Source of the DNA: Lingula anatina
Lineage: Eukaryota; Brachiopoda; Lingulata; Lingulida; Lingulidae
Assembly (NCBI RefSeq): GCF_001039355.2
Contig: NW_019773747.1
Location: 640-53,887, forward strand
Length of the DNA: 53,248 bases
Reading direction: 5' to 3'
Below are positions 33,158 through 44,900 of this stretch, in pieces; position 1 is the stretch's first letter; each line of letters starts with the position of its first letter. The translations under genes were made by a program, and so were the position numbers. The notes under the pieces were generated by a model. It searched no databases and was not told the DNA's origin. It saw only the letters and a program-made list of their open reading frames with translations.

Positions 33158-33488
33158 GCAAGTTTCACAATGAAAGGTCAACTTCATGGAATTTAGCAGC
33201 CAAAATGGATTTTTCAGGGAAAATAAGCAATTTTGTCCTACCCACGAATCTATCCCTTACTGCACTTGGATTCGACCTTTAATTAGGTTTATAAAGGTTG
33301 ATTGACTTAAAATTGCGACCTACTTTTAATAATTACATCTTTCTTTTCAGGTAATTTTCATTATGTTATTATAATTTATTAGCCTTATCGCATAATTATC
33401 TTTACTTTCTCCGTGTTGAATATCCCGGTGACTCCCTTCGCCACTAAAAGTTTTCATGTAAAAATCAAACAGAGCAAAAAATGTCTCT

Positions 33489-33902
33489 CTATTTCTGTAA
33501 TATTATAAAAAAGACTGGCCAGTCATTATAATCAGCGACCATCTTCATAAACTCCGATGGAAGATCAACGTTAGGTACGCTCCAGAAATAATTATTCAAA
33601 GGGCAAAATCTTTTTAAAAAGTGTATGCAACGTTTTATAAGAAGCTGTGGATAGCAAAAATAATCATTTGGGTGATTTTCAAACCCATGGAGTGTACCTT
33701 CATGACACACAGTTATGGGACCGTACATAGTTTGTTTAAAATTATGGTCATTTAAAGTCTCCCCACTACGTGGCATCCGAAAAGTCTTTAACGACATACA
33801 AATATCGACAACAAATATACAACAAAGTTTGTTGCGTATACCAATTAAATCCATTATATTCAGTAGTTTACCGCAACTTTTTACATAAAACATCGTTACC
33901 AT
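33489..33902 (-). other. 137-codon minus-strand ORF, unrecognised
   Basis: Open from ATG at 33902 to a stop at 33489. It is unusually long for this AT-rich sequence, with seven or more Cys and motifs such as CHEGTLHGFENHPNDYFCYP. No signal peptide, no family recognised and no neighbouring exon with matching phase. It lies inside the presumed first intron of gene D. It could be an exon of a nested or captured gene, or chance. Confidence 0.25.
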
Positions 33903-34115
33903 TATTGCCCAACACGTCCTTAATGATTGTATATCATTAAGTCCTCGACCAAAATACCAACTATGTTGAACACTTTAAAGATAAGGCGGTAAATGTAAAC
34001 AGGCATATCTAGTATCAACAAGCCAGTACTCATGCAAAATAAATACAATTTAGATTGTAATTTTCTGAAAAAAAGATTATCATAATCATAATCTTATGTC
34101 AAATATAATCATTAA

Positions 34116-34991
34116 GGTATTTCCATACTTTTAGATTCTCTAATTTAATTGTCTCCAAACTTTGCACCAATGAAGTACAGGTGAAACTGGTAATAAAAAT
34201 GATTTTTTTTGATATGGTCACCGGTTTAGTTTCCTCACCACAGCCAACTGAAATATGGACTAAAATGCTAGAATTGGATATCGCAGCGCCTCTATATAAA
34301 TAAGTTTTCAGGCCCAGTATATCACTCCTGAGGGGGATAATTACACCTGTTAAGATTTTAATGAAGAGAAAAGAGAATATTTTTACATTTTTTCATACAT
34401 TTATTGTTGTTTCTATTTTTAGAACTGACCTCATCATGTTTCTACGCCACCTGGTGGCCAGTTTGGAAACCAACAATTTTACACAAAATTGGTCATTGTA
34501 CCCAATCCCTGAATTTAATTTTCATGAAAATGAGCAAAAACACTCTCCTATGAGTACTTCATGACATGATGTTAAAAAAATAGTAGGTCATCAGGCTAAA
34601 TATTGAAATATAGTCAATTGAAATTATCAAAAAAAGGCAAAAAATGCCGAAAAATGTAATGTCACCTCAGTTCAAGCCCCAAATATACATCACTTCAACT
34701 CTATAGCCCTCAAAGTAGCATTCATGGTATTTCTCACTATATTTAGTTGCTGAATATTTCATAATTGAGAATATAATGAAAGACAGGGGGGATCCAGGGA
34801 TTCTTGGGAGGGGGTTCTATTTAGGGAGGGGGTTCGTGAAATTCACTTTTTGATATATTTCAGAACAATGAAATTGCACTCACAGCACTCATTGTTTGTG
34901 CTTATTGCAAAAATAATTTACAAGGGACTGCAGTGTCTTTTTGTCCTTGATGCTGCAGTGGCTCCCTCTATACATGCAGTATGGAAATACC
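34116..34991. mobile_element. TTAA-flanked (piggyBac-like) non-autonomous element, 876 bp
   Basis: Terminal inverted repeats GGTATTTCCATACT/AGTATGGAAATACC are perfect over 14 bp, with TTAA directly outside each end (34112-34115 and 34992-34995). A TTAA target duplication is the signature of piggyBac-type (and Kolobok) elements. No transposase frame is present; short open frames inside are chance. Confidence 0.8.
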
Positions 34992-35301
34992 TTAATCATA
35001 TATTTTTAATAAGCCATGAAATGAGGGTTAAATGTAATGGATAATTTTTCAGTCCCAGGCTCTTACTAATTTACGCTGAGACTTTGTCATTAAGTAACAT
35101 TAAGATGTTTAGTGCATGTCGGTGTCATGTGTGACATATAATTTACTGTCATCCGAGCGATATACATGTATGCCAACAACACCTTGAGCTTCGAGTAAGG
35201 TATCTCTATTACCAAGAGATTCCTTACTCTCATTTGAACGAAAAACACGATTAAAACCGAATGAAGCCTTTATCACCACGGTCACATAATAACATCTGTA
35301 G

Positions 35302-35528
35302 GAGAGCATTCACATCGAGAAGAGCAGAAAACTAGCAAGGCCGAGACCTAAATATGGCGGACCTACATGAAAGGAAGCCCGCGTAAATCTTTAATGAACT
35401 CTCAATGAAACTCAATGAATGTCATTGAGAGACCATTAAAGGATTATGCGGTCTTCCTTTCATGTACGTCCGCCATATTTAGGTCTCGGCCTTGCTAGAC
35501 CTCGGAACTTCTCGATGTGAATGCTCTC
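35302..35528. mobile_element. foldback MITE, 227 bp, TAG target site
   Basis: Nearly the whole element is two arms of about 105 bp: GAGAGCATTCACATCGAGAAG outside, GGCCGAGACCTAAATATGGC inside. It is flanked by TAG on both sides (35299-35301, 35529-35531). It shares the ATGGCGGAC-TACATGAAAG block with 44320-44710. Confidence 0.85.
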
Positions 35529-35531
35529 TAG

Positions 35532-36252
35532 GTGTGTGTGTGTGGAGATTTTAGCATCAGTATGTCTCCAGGCGTATTGCACCAAGCGTTGTATTGTATC
35601 TAAGATCCAACATACCCTCCACCAGGACTGCAGATTAATTATTTGCACCTTGATAGCGAGTGGAGAAAAGTGCCATGAATTTACCACTGACATATCTGTG
35701 AATATCCAGTGAAAAATCAATCTGCGGCCCTGGTAGAGGGTGGATAATATGTTGGATGCTCAATATTGTATAAAGGAATCTTTTTGCTGCGTTTTTTATA
35801 TAGGTTGAGATAAATGGGGCGGGGTCTTGAATATGTATGACGAAGTTGTTGCCTTCATCTTTTGCTGTTATGCTGTTACGTGTTGTAATCTTTCATATTA
35901 TTTTATTTACTGCTTTCCTGTTGGTTTCGGCTTTCTTAACATTTCACTCTAGCTCATTCAATATCTCGCGTCCTTCTTCCCGTTTATATTACACGCAGTT
36001 GTATAAGTACCATGTCAATAAACTCAGTTACTCTACAAACACTCCCCTCTCCTTATTCACTCACGGCTGTCAATTACTAACATTAAATAATCTCCCGGGG
36101 CGATATTCCTGTCCCTAGCCATATTTAAATTAAAATACACCTTAAACAATCCTTCTTTAGCACTCCATTTTGTTAACCATATATTGATGCAAAACAAAAC
36201 TAAGACTAGGTTCCCATACCTAGATCGATCTAACAGTTTCTATCCATCTCAG
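35532..36252. other. spacer, no gene seen
   Basis: Intronic sequence of the presumed gene D intron 1. A 93-codon frame at 35837-36118 is Ser/Tyr-rich without family features and is not called. Confidence 0.35.
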
Positions 36253-36411
36253 AGGGGATTCTCGCTATAGTGCTTTCAACTTAAGTGGCTTAGATATCTG
36301 GCACGCCTAAATGAGCTGTTAAATGATGAATAACTACCCCATAGGAGCTTCAGTAGGCGTGACAGACATCTAACCCGCTTAAGTTGATTGCAATTTAGCG
36401 AGAATCTCCCT
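36253..36411. mobile_element. foldback MITE, about 159 bp
   Basis: The arms read GGGATTCTCGCTATAGTG at the left and GCAATTTAGCGAGAATCTCC at the right, and continue inwards through CAACTTAAG for about 55 bp. Relatives of its right end occur near 24140, 28795 and 42732-42812. Confidence 0.75.
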
Positions 36412-36544
36412 TTATAGATTGATCCACAGTTAGTACGATAGGGTCTGGGAATGGTCCCTAAGTAAATACAGTCTATAATATTTATAGTGAACTGAAATAT
36501 GAAATAGGAACATATTCGACATGAAACCAAAATTATAACTCTTA

Positions 36545-36992
36545 GGCTTCATTCACATGGACAGTCTATTTTCTAAATTCTATTTTCTATTCGCGGCATG
36601 TCTTCTGATCACGGTCTGTGCCCTGAATATCCCGCGGCGTAATTACTGGCAATGTGTCGTGTGTATAGCTTCTTCATCTTCTTCGTCTTGTTGTTGCACA
36701 AAATCGACAAACACATTTTTTAAAGCATGGACATAATAAGAAACCTTTCCTATTTAGGTCCAAGTTCAAAGCAATCGCGGTCGCCATTAACTTGCTAACT
36801 TCCTACTGCGCATGCGTCAAGGTATCAGAATCTCCTCCGAGCACAGCCGAGAATTAATTACAGCTTTGTATAAGTAACTGGCTCGCGCTATGCCGCGGGA
36901 TATTCAGGGCACAGACCGTGATCATAAGACATACCGCGAATAGAAAATGGAATTTAGAAAATACACGGTAGACATTGCATGTGAATGAAGCC
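36545..36992. mobile_element. PIF/Harbinger-like MITE, 448 bp
   Basis: GGCTTCATTCACATG/CATGTGAATGAAGCC ends, with TTA directly outside both (36542-36544, 36993-36995); a 3-bp TWA duplication is usual for PIF/Harbinger. Inner arms include CACGGTCTGTGCCCTGAATA, repeated inverted. No transposase. Confidence 0.8.
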
Positions 36993-36995
36993 TTA

Positions 36996-37949
36996 GGAAG
37001 ATACACTGACAACGTCTTGGAATATGCTTATTCTTGGGCGTATTTCGTATTGAAATTACCATTTACTATACTTTTTAATATGTGGCCCAAGAGTACAGAT
37101 TTTTTATTTCTTAATAGTTATCCAATTATGACAATAATCTGTGACTCTCTTATCCTGACTATGGCACATTTGCTTATGTAGTGTTTCCTCTTTTGTTTGT
37201 CATATTGGATGTTATTGGAAGGCACCACTTGAGATAATCGGGTTAGCTACCCCCTGTCCAGTGAAGAGCATTCACCACAGCGTTACGACCAGTGCATCGC
37301 TGATGATGAAGTACCTCTTTATCTTCATTTTTATCCACACTGTAGCACCCTTTTTTGATGACTATAAGAGAAACATTTGTTTATATCAAATTCAGTCCAC
37401 AACTGCATAACACGTACTGTACAGATTACAAATTATTGCCACAACAATGTGAAAATTTTTCTTAATGTATATTAGATCACCAGTTTCGTGTCATCATCGT
37501 TACAAAAGATACATTGTAACATATACTGTTCATTTACCTTTAACTGTCTGATTAAATATCTATTACCAATAATCACAAAATTGATAGGTTGAATATAGAT
37601 ATATTTGTAATACATTACGCGTTTAATATTCGATACACAATACTTTTAAAATTACCAAATGCAATATCACGATTCACATGACTCACGTTTAGATCTTAAC
37701 TATCTGCTATTCATTGTAGAATGGATAAATGTCTTATTCGCGTACGTTGGATCACGTATTGGTAAATGTTCTCAGTTCCCTGTATATCCGTAAATGCCAT
37801 AAGTCCAGTGTTTACAAAATATCCAATGCGAATGACTCACAAGTACAGGGTACATGCAAGGAAAATAATTACATGTAGGAACGTCCTCACTCCCTTGTAT
37901 GCACCTAAGTATTATACAAACTCCAAGCATTTATTATTGTTATTTCTAG
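36996..37949. other. end of gene D intron 1
   Basis: No gene seen. The pyrimidine-rich acceptor TTATTGTTATTTCTAG ends at 37949, directly before the ATG. Confidence 0.45.
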
Positions 37950-39821
37950 ATGTATCCAGTATTATGGTTTCTGTTGGTACACCTTACGGTAGTACAGGGG
38001 TGGTGTGCAGTCTATCCACACTGTGAGGCATGCTTCGTTAGCACTTACGGAGAAACCAGAGAACAGGATTTGTGGACTTTGATGTGCAAACTGTTTTCAT
38101 CTAGTGTTAAGTGTTTGCATTTATGTTCGGGAATACGGACTTTGAACAAGACGTTGGAAGTACTGGATCTCAGCCACAGTGTACAATTGTTTGAAGATTG
38201 CTCAAGTACATGCAACTTCAACAGCAGTGACACTCCTTCCGTGTATGAAATAGACATGTCATTCTCTGCACAGTACGATAGGACTCCTTTCAGCAGAGGA
38301 CTGACGTACATGCTGAACAGTATGAAAAACAGTCTGCGGGTACTTAAACTTCAATATGCGTCACTAAGTTTGTATGAAGAAATACATTTTTCGAGCTATC
38401 CAATGTTAAAAACCCTTGACTTAAGTGGCACATTTCCTTTACTAAGCAGAAGTGGCATATCGCTAGATGGATCCACTTCCCTGCAGACGCTGTTCTTGGA
38501 CAATAACCGTCTGAGTGAGGTTCCTTATGAGATACGTAATATGAAATCACTGAAACATCTGTCTCTGCAACATAACTTTTTTAACAAAACGGCTTTGGAT
38601 AAATCCGACATTTTCCCATTGTCGTTAGAGTCACTGGATATCAGTAACAACAAATTCAGTGGCGCTAAATTTAGCTGGATGAATTTCGTAAATCTGCAAT
38701 CCTTGAAAATGCAGAACACCTCTATTCATTCTTATAAATTACTCGCGAGGCTCGGGGCTATGTCCAATCTGGAAATTTTAGACTTGAGCACCAATGTATT
38801 AAATATGAATTCTTTGACTAGTATTACAATGTTTCCGGCATTGAAGATTTTTAATACCTCGTTTAACAGACTGCTGTTTGTGCCTACAGCAATTCAAAGA
38901 TCACCTTTACTTCGTCAATTATACTTGCGATCCAACAGCCTAACGTATGTTGCTCCTGAAACTTTTATGAAAATTTCAAAATTAGCCGTGTTGGACCTTG
39001 GAAGCAACTTAATTAGTGCCTTGTCGCCCATTGCCTTCTCTGGTTTAGAGGAAAGTCTGGAGTTATTGTATTTGGACGGTAACTTATTGAATACACTAGA
39101 CAAATGTGCCATTTTACCTCTCAAGCGCTTGCGTAGACTTAGAATCGGCGGTAACCCATTCCATTGTGACTGCAAGATAGCTTGGCTGCGTTCATACCGT
39201 GATAAAGGCGTAGATATCGACTTAGACAGGGTCTTTTGTAAGAGCCCAATAGGATTTAAGGGGATGGGTGTCAGCGGCTTTTCTATAGACGGTTGCACCC
39301 CCTCACACTTGACTTTGGATATGAAAGACTGTTTTAAATTCACTTCGCCGACTAGCAATGCGGTAACTGAAACATCCCCCAAGCATACCGTAACTGAAAC
39401 ATCTCCAGAGCATACCGATAGCACCACTCTTGATGAACCACTACAGATGACGACACCACATGACGTAACACAGGCGAGTGGGGAGGAAGCCCAGCCTTTG
39501 ACCTCATTGCGATTTTCAAGGCAGGCCCTTGTCTCAGTTTATCTTGCGATAGGATTCAGCGCCACATGTCTTGCAATTGTTGTCGTCTACGTTATTGTCA
39601 CTGGGTATCGATTTTATAGGCAATGTCGCGGTAAACAAAGCAAAGCGACCACTAAAAGTGAGAGGACCATGTCTGGGGTACAAGACACTAATTGTACCGA
39701 GGCCGGGGAAACAGGACCGTACCAAGAACTGGAGAGCGTTTCTCCTTACCAGAATGTTGGTGATTTAAACCGAGCAACTGAAAATTCCTACGAAGCTTTG
39801 AATCCGCACACAGCAATTTAA
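37950..39821 (+). CDS. LRR transmembrane receptor D (intact, long stalk)
   Basis: Predicted 623-aa type I membrane protein in one coding exon, with the ATG directly after the acceptor. Order: signal peptide (1-22), Cys-rich N-cap (CEACFVSTYGETREQDLW as in A and B), about 13 LRRs, LRRCT (NPFHCDCKIAWL), stalk, TM (about 533-556) and a 67-residue tail. It differs from A by about 40 extra stalk residues rich in Thr, Ser, Pro and Glu with a repeated TVTETSPxH unit, a likely O-glycosylated spacer. Tail tyrosines are 591 (YQEL), 600 (YQNV) and 614 (YEAL), and the last residues HTAI match a class I PDZ ligand. YQEL-x5-YQNV is ITAM-like but shorter-spaced than a canonical ITAM; YQNV fits the YxN type bound by Grb2-like SH2 domains. 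Function is inferred as a surface receptor. Confidence 0.9.
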   Translation: MYPVLWFLLVHLTVVQGWCAVYPHCEACFVSTYGETREQDLWTLMCKLFSSSVKCLHLCSGIRTLNKTLEVLDLSHSVQLFEDCSSTCNFNSSDTPSVYEIDMSFSAQYDRTPFSRGLTYMLNSMKNSLRVLKLQYASLSLYEEIHFSSYPMLKTLDLSGTFPLLSRSGISLDGSTSLQTLFLDNNRLSEVPYEIRNMKSLKHLSLQHNFFNKTALDKSDIFPLSLESLDISNNKFSGAKFSWMNFVNLQSLKMQNTSIHSYKLLARLGAMSNLEILDLSTNVLNMNSLTSITMFPALKIFNTSFNRLLFVPTAIQRSPLLRQLYLRSNSLTYVAPETFMKISKLAVLDLGSNLISALSPIAFSGLEESLELLYLDGNLLNTLDKCAILPLKRLRRLRIGGNPFHCDCKIAWLRSYRDKGVDIDLDRVFCKSPIGFKGMGVSGFSIDGCTPSHLTLDMKDCFKFTSPTSNAVTETSPKHTVTETSPEHTDSTTLDEPLQMTTPHDVTQASGEEAQPLTSLRFSRQALVSVYLAIGFSATCLAIVVVYVIVTGYRFYRQCRGKQSKATTKSERTMSGVQDTNCTEAGETGPYQELESVSPYQNVGDLNRATENSYEALNPHTAI

Positions 39822-40815
39822 AAAACTGAAACGCAGATAATGTTTAGTCGCTAGCTTTGGATTATTCATGTACATTGCATTGTAACTTTCATGATAAAGA
39901 GGAAAACGTGGTTCAAGTTGGGTTGACGTCTTCCAGAACCACAGATTGATTTTTCACTAGAAATTAGCAGTTATGTTTCGGGTTAAATTCACAGTTATTC
40001 TCTGTACTCGACTCATGAAAAATGTCTACATAATAATAACAGCGGCCCTGTTCGAGGGCATAGTAGGGTCAAGATACCCTACCAACGCAAAAGATGATAT
40101 AACTTCCTTTTCCTGCTTATACTGCTAATAATAAGAACTGCTCTTGCTGGCAGCTAAAATGTTCATATGACCACATATCACATTTTATGTAGCCAAATGT
40201 TCACNAATTTTTAAGCCGGTGACAGAAATCCACAGCTGCAGTAGAGAACCTTCCCTAAACTGAAATGCAGCTGTCGGGCTGTTAAATTGTTTATTTTAAT
40301 GGCCTTCTAGCTAATACATTATAGGCATTGTTGTTGTTTTTTTATAGAATTTTCATGAATTATGGGGCAAAAAGAATGAAGAACTGTATCGTGTTACTGG
40401 GAACAATAAAACTACAGTGCAAGAATGGATTTTTATTTTTCACCTTGTGCCAATTGGTGAATTTCCAGTTTTTGAAGCTCTGCTTTTATAGAGGCGTGCT
40501 AAAACCTTTATTCCTTTGGAGGGGGGGGGGAGGTAGGTATGAAATTTGTGGAAGTCTTAATTAAAAATCTAAAATCTTTATATGTTATTATCAGGGAAGG
40601 ATTCAGAGATATTTTCTGACAGTCTTCCAAATTATCTTTGTTGATCCATCCTCCATTTTTGACCGTCTTCCTGCAGAAAAAATCAGATACCCATCAATGT
40701 AAACTTGAAAATCTGACCGTCTTCCGGAAGACCCAGAAGATGGCCTTAATCCGCTCCTGATTATTGTCATGTGCAATAATTCTCTTTCCTGAACCAAACA
40801 TTGATCTATTTCCAG
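39822..40815. other. 3' flank of gene D and 5' part of the MBOAT gene
   Basis: An AATAAA at 40405-40410 could serve gene D. There is a G-run near 40520 and one N at 40205. The start-codon exon of the MBOAT gene should lie in or left of this stretch, but no convincing exon with a donor was found. Confidence 0.4.
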
Positions 40816-41926
40816 TTGAACTTCTTGATCTGCCAGCTGGTGGCGCTGGGGTTGGGCTATCCATTCAGGACAGTCTTTGGTCCTCTCCAAGCCTCTCCGG
40901 CACTGAGGAATGGAATCGAAATTTTTCTAGGGATGTTTCTCACTTATTTCTGCTTTGGACAGTAAGTGGACTAAACCTCTAGCCAGCCCTTAGATACTGT
41001 ATTAGTACCTTTTATTATTTAATATTGTTAAACAAATGATAAAAATGGTAACATTGTGTAAGAAAGAATGAAGGGATTTTGGGATCTATGAATAATTGTA
41101 TGTAAATTATTGATTAAATGTTGCTTTTAGCTGTTTGGCAAAAATTGCACATGGTTTCTTATCTGAAGCACAAAAGTGAAGAGAAAAAAAAACTTTTTGA
41201 GACATGACAACAGTTCTACCATTTTACAAAAGGTTCTATCATACATAATATTATAACTCAAAAGTACTTCATATTCACAAACTGAAACAAATTATTCCAG
41301 ACAAATCATCCACCCAATCCTCCAGTCCACCCTCTGCCTGCTGATCATGAAATACGCTGACAGAAAACAGTTCCACCTGGCCAGCCTGTTGGTCTCCATG
41401 GGGTACCTGTCTGTGACACATATCTACAGGATGTTATATGACTATGGAGGTTACAGTATGGATATCACAGGGTAGGTGTACACAGATTGTGTCTGTGACA
41501 CATCTAACACAATGGGGTATTTATCTGTTATCCATATCTACAGAATATTATATGACTATGGAGGCTACAGTATGGATATCACAGGGTAGGTGTACACAGA
41601 TTGTGTCCGTGACACATCTAACACAATGGGGTATTTATCTGTTAACCATATCTACACGTCATCCAAACTGATGTGTTTCATTAGCGTACAGTCAACTAAA
41701 ATAAATACTCTTTTGTACAGTTATTCTCTCTATATATAAACTGTTATGTCCTTCTCTCTCTCTTTCTTGCCATGCTGTTAAATTATTTAAGTATTATTGT
41801 CATTACAGCCCTCTCATGATTATAACCCAGAAAGTCAGCAGCCTGGCCTTTGCATTGCATGACGGAATGGAGAAAAAGGAGGAGAATCTCTCAGAAGACC
41901 AAAAGAAACAAGCTATAAAGTATCAA

Positions 41927-41968
<42 letters not shown>

Positions 41969-44900
41969 TTATCCTTTTCTCCCGTACATCTGTCTGTCAT
42001 TATTTTTCCCTTCTTTTCACCAAATAAAATTTCTGAAAAAACAAATAAAGTTCAGTTCATTCTCAAGTTAGATTTGTGTAATGCTCAGTTTAAATACATT
42101 TCATTAGGTCACAGTGCTTTTGTTCCTTATCGGTATTTTCCATGTTTTCATATCCATATTAGTTTATTTTGAGTTCCAATAAATACTAGATACAATATCT
42201 TCCACAGGCGAATTCCCACACCATTGGAGTACTACAGCTATATCTTCAGTTTCCACAATGTAATGGTGGGACCACTGGTTTTCTATGTGGACTATAAGGC
42301 ATTTATTGAAGGAGAGGATATACAGGCACCCCAGGCCACAGAGGTAGGGAGAGGCAGGGAGGGAGGGAGGGAGAGAGGGAGGGAAGGGGATTTTCCTTTA
42401 GAATAGGCGGGAAAAATGGGGACTTTGAAAGAACACCCCTGTTGTTAAGAAAAGATGGAGAAAAGGAGGAAGGAGATGTCAGGTTGAGATTTTTAGCTGT
42501 TGGTAAACTGAAAAACCAAATCTTCTGTGCCAGTTGATGTCATTGTTAGATGCTATGTTTTTCACATTCATCAATTTATCTTTACCTACACTTTCACTTT
42601 CAGAATAACCACAAAGTGAGAATTCCGAACCCAGTGGTGAGTTTTTCTGAAGTCTGGCTTATTATCAGATCATCTATCAGAATATTTAGCTTTTATCACA
42701 TTGTGAACATAAGATTAGCATCTGGGGGCATGCCAGACAATTAAGCAGATTACATTGACTGTGCCTTAGCAAGAATTCCCGCTGAGATAGATCAATCCTG
42801 CAAGTACGATAATTGTTATTCTGAACATGGCCTAAGAACACCTTGTCAATTCATGCTGTCGTATAAAATGTGTTTTCCCTTCTGCCCTCCACTAATCAAA
42901 ATATTTAGTTTTTATCACATTGTTACCAAGAGATTAGCATCTCTGGGAATTTTGGGTTGACATTGTCATTTTATGCTGTAGTATTAAGTATGTGTTTTCC
43001 TTTCAGCCCTCCATGTTTCCAAACCTGATCATTACCATCGTCAACGCTGTCCTCATGATGTTTGTCCTGCCGCTTGTGCCATCAGAAAATATACACGGTG
43101 AGTTATCTGGAAGTAATGATGAAATGAAGTACTTTTTTTTCCAGAAAGTGATGATATGACAGTTTGTTGTATTTATTATTGGCTTAGCCTGAAATGTCGG
43201 AATCTTTTTCTTTATGTATCGTAAAAAAAATCATATTAATCAAATACTACTAAAATTTCTCATTTAATTTGCTTGTCTTCCTGATACAGCATGGTTTGGC
43301 AACTTGTGAATTGATATTAAACATTTTATCAGTGCTTACGTAGAACTCTCCCTTTATATGACACAGATATAGCGTGGTTTGGCAGCTTGTCCTTCCTGCA
43401 GAAGAACCTCTATCTCCTGGTCAGCTTGTCAGTCACAAGGAGCAAGTACTACTTTGCCTGGAAACTGGGTGAGAGCAATGTCTATGTGTGCATATACAAG
43501 TTTTATTTATTTATTTAGTGACTGTCTTTAAAGGTTGACCTCAAAAATTCTTAAAACTTGCATTTCAGAGGCATATAGGTGTTTAAGATAACTTGAAATA
43601 AGAATTTAATTTGATTAGATTGTGATGGTGCATAGATTAGAAAGCACTAAGAGAATATGTGAAATGTGCATGCTCATACGTATAATATGTGTATATATTT
43701 AATATTTCGGGTTGATTGAATTTGATTAGATTATCATGGTACGTAGAATGGAAAGGACTTAGAAAATATAGTAAACATGCAGGTATCGGTATTTGTGTAT
43801 GCATTGTATATTTCAGGCGAACTGGTCAACACCTCCGCTGGCCTGGGGTTTGCTGGCTATGACAAAGAAGGGAATGAGAAGTGGGACAGACTTAATAACA
43901 TGGATATATGGAAGTTAGAGGTATGAAAGTAGCATCTGAAGATTCAGAAAAATAAAGGAAGTTACAGTATTTTATCTCCCAATGTGTCTTCTGTGTAAAT
44001 GTGGGGAGGGAGAGCCATGTGTCCTTGTACATTTTGCGGCTGTGATTTTTTGTTAAATCCTTAAGAGACGTTAAGTTATCAGATGGAAATCTTCTGACAT
44101 ATGGCAACTGACTGAAATTACATGACTACTTATGTTGCCTGGCAACTGATCTCCCTTGGCAACTGTTGAATTTAAGAGAATTATAAATGTACAGCACACC
44201 TCCTATATTACTTGTTATGGGGAGTGGTTGTTATTGTCAGTTTGTTTGTTATGGGGAGTGGTTATTATTGTCAGTTTGTTTGTCAGTTTGTGAGAGTTAG
44301 TCAGATGGCAATCTCTTAGAGTGCATTCTCAACGAATTAAGCCAGGCTTTACAAAGCCGGTGACCTAAAAATGGCGGACGTACATGAAAGAAAAACCGCC
44401 TAATCTTTTAATAGTCTCTCCGCCTCTCACACGCCTCCCCACACGTCGTCCCTGCGGGGTACAGTAATTAAATCTCGGCTCCGAACATTAATATTTCCGT
44501 GAATATCTCTGGTGATATTATCTCCGTAGATAGTCGATTCATTGCTGCTCTACGGGCCAAATTATTCCTTTTTCGTCTCTGTTTTCAAAGATAATAGAAC
44601 AGAAGAGCTTTTTTCCTTCGATCGCCTTCAGCCGCCATGCTTTCTTCACCACNCGCCATTTTTAGGTCACCGGCTTTGTAAAGCCTGGCTTAATTCGTTG
44701 AGAATGCGCTCTTAGTTGGATGGAATCGTTAAAATGAGAAGGTGCATCCCTTACAATACAGATAAACTCTCTGAATCAGTAAATTCAGTATCTATTTCCA
44801 GACATGCACTAGCATCAAAGTCAACATCGATACCTGGAACAAGACTACCTTGATCTGGCTCAGACGCATCGTCTACGACCGCATACCTTTCCAGAAGACC

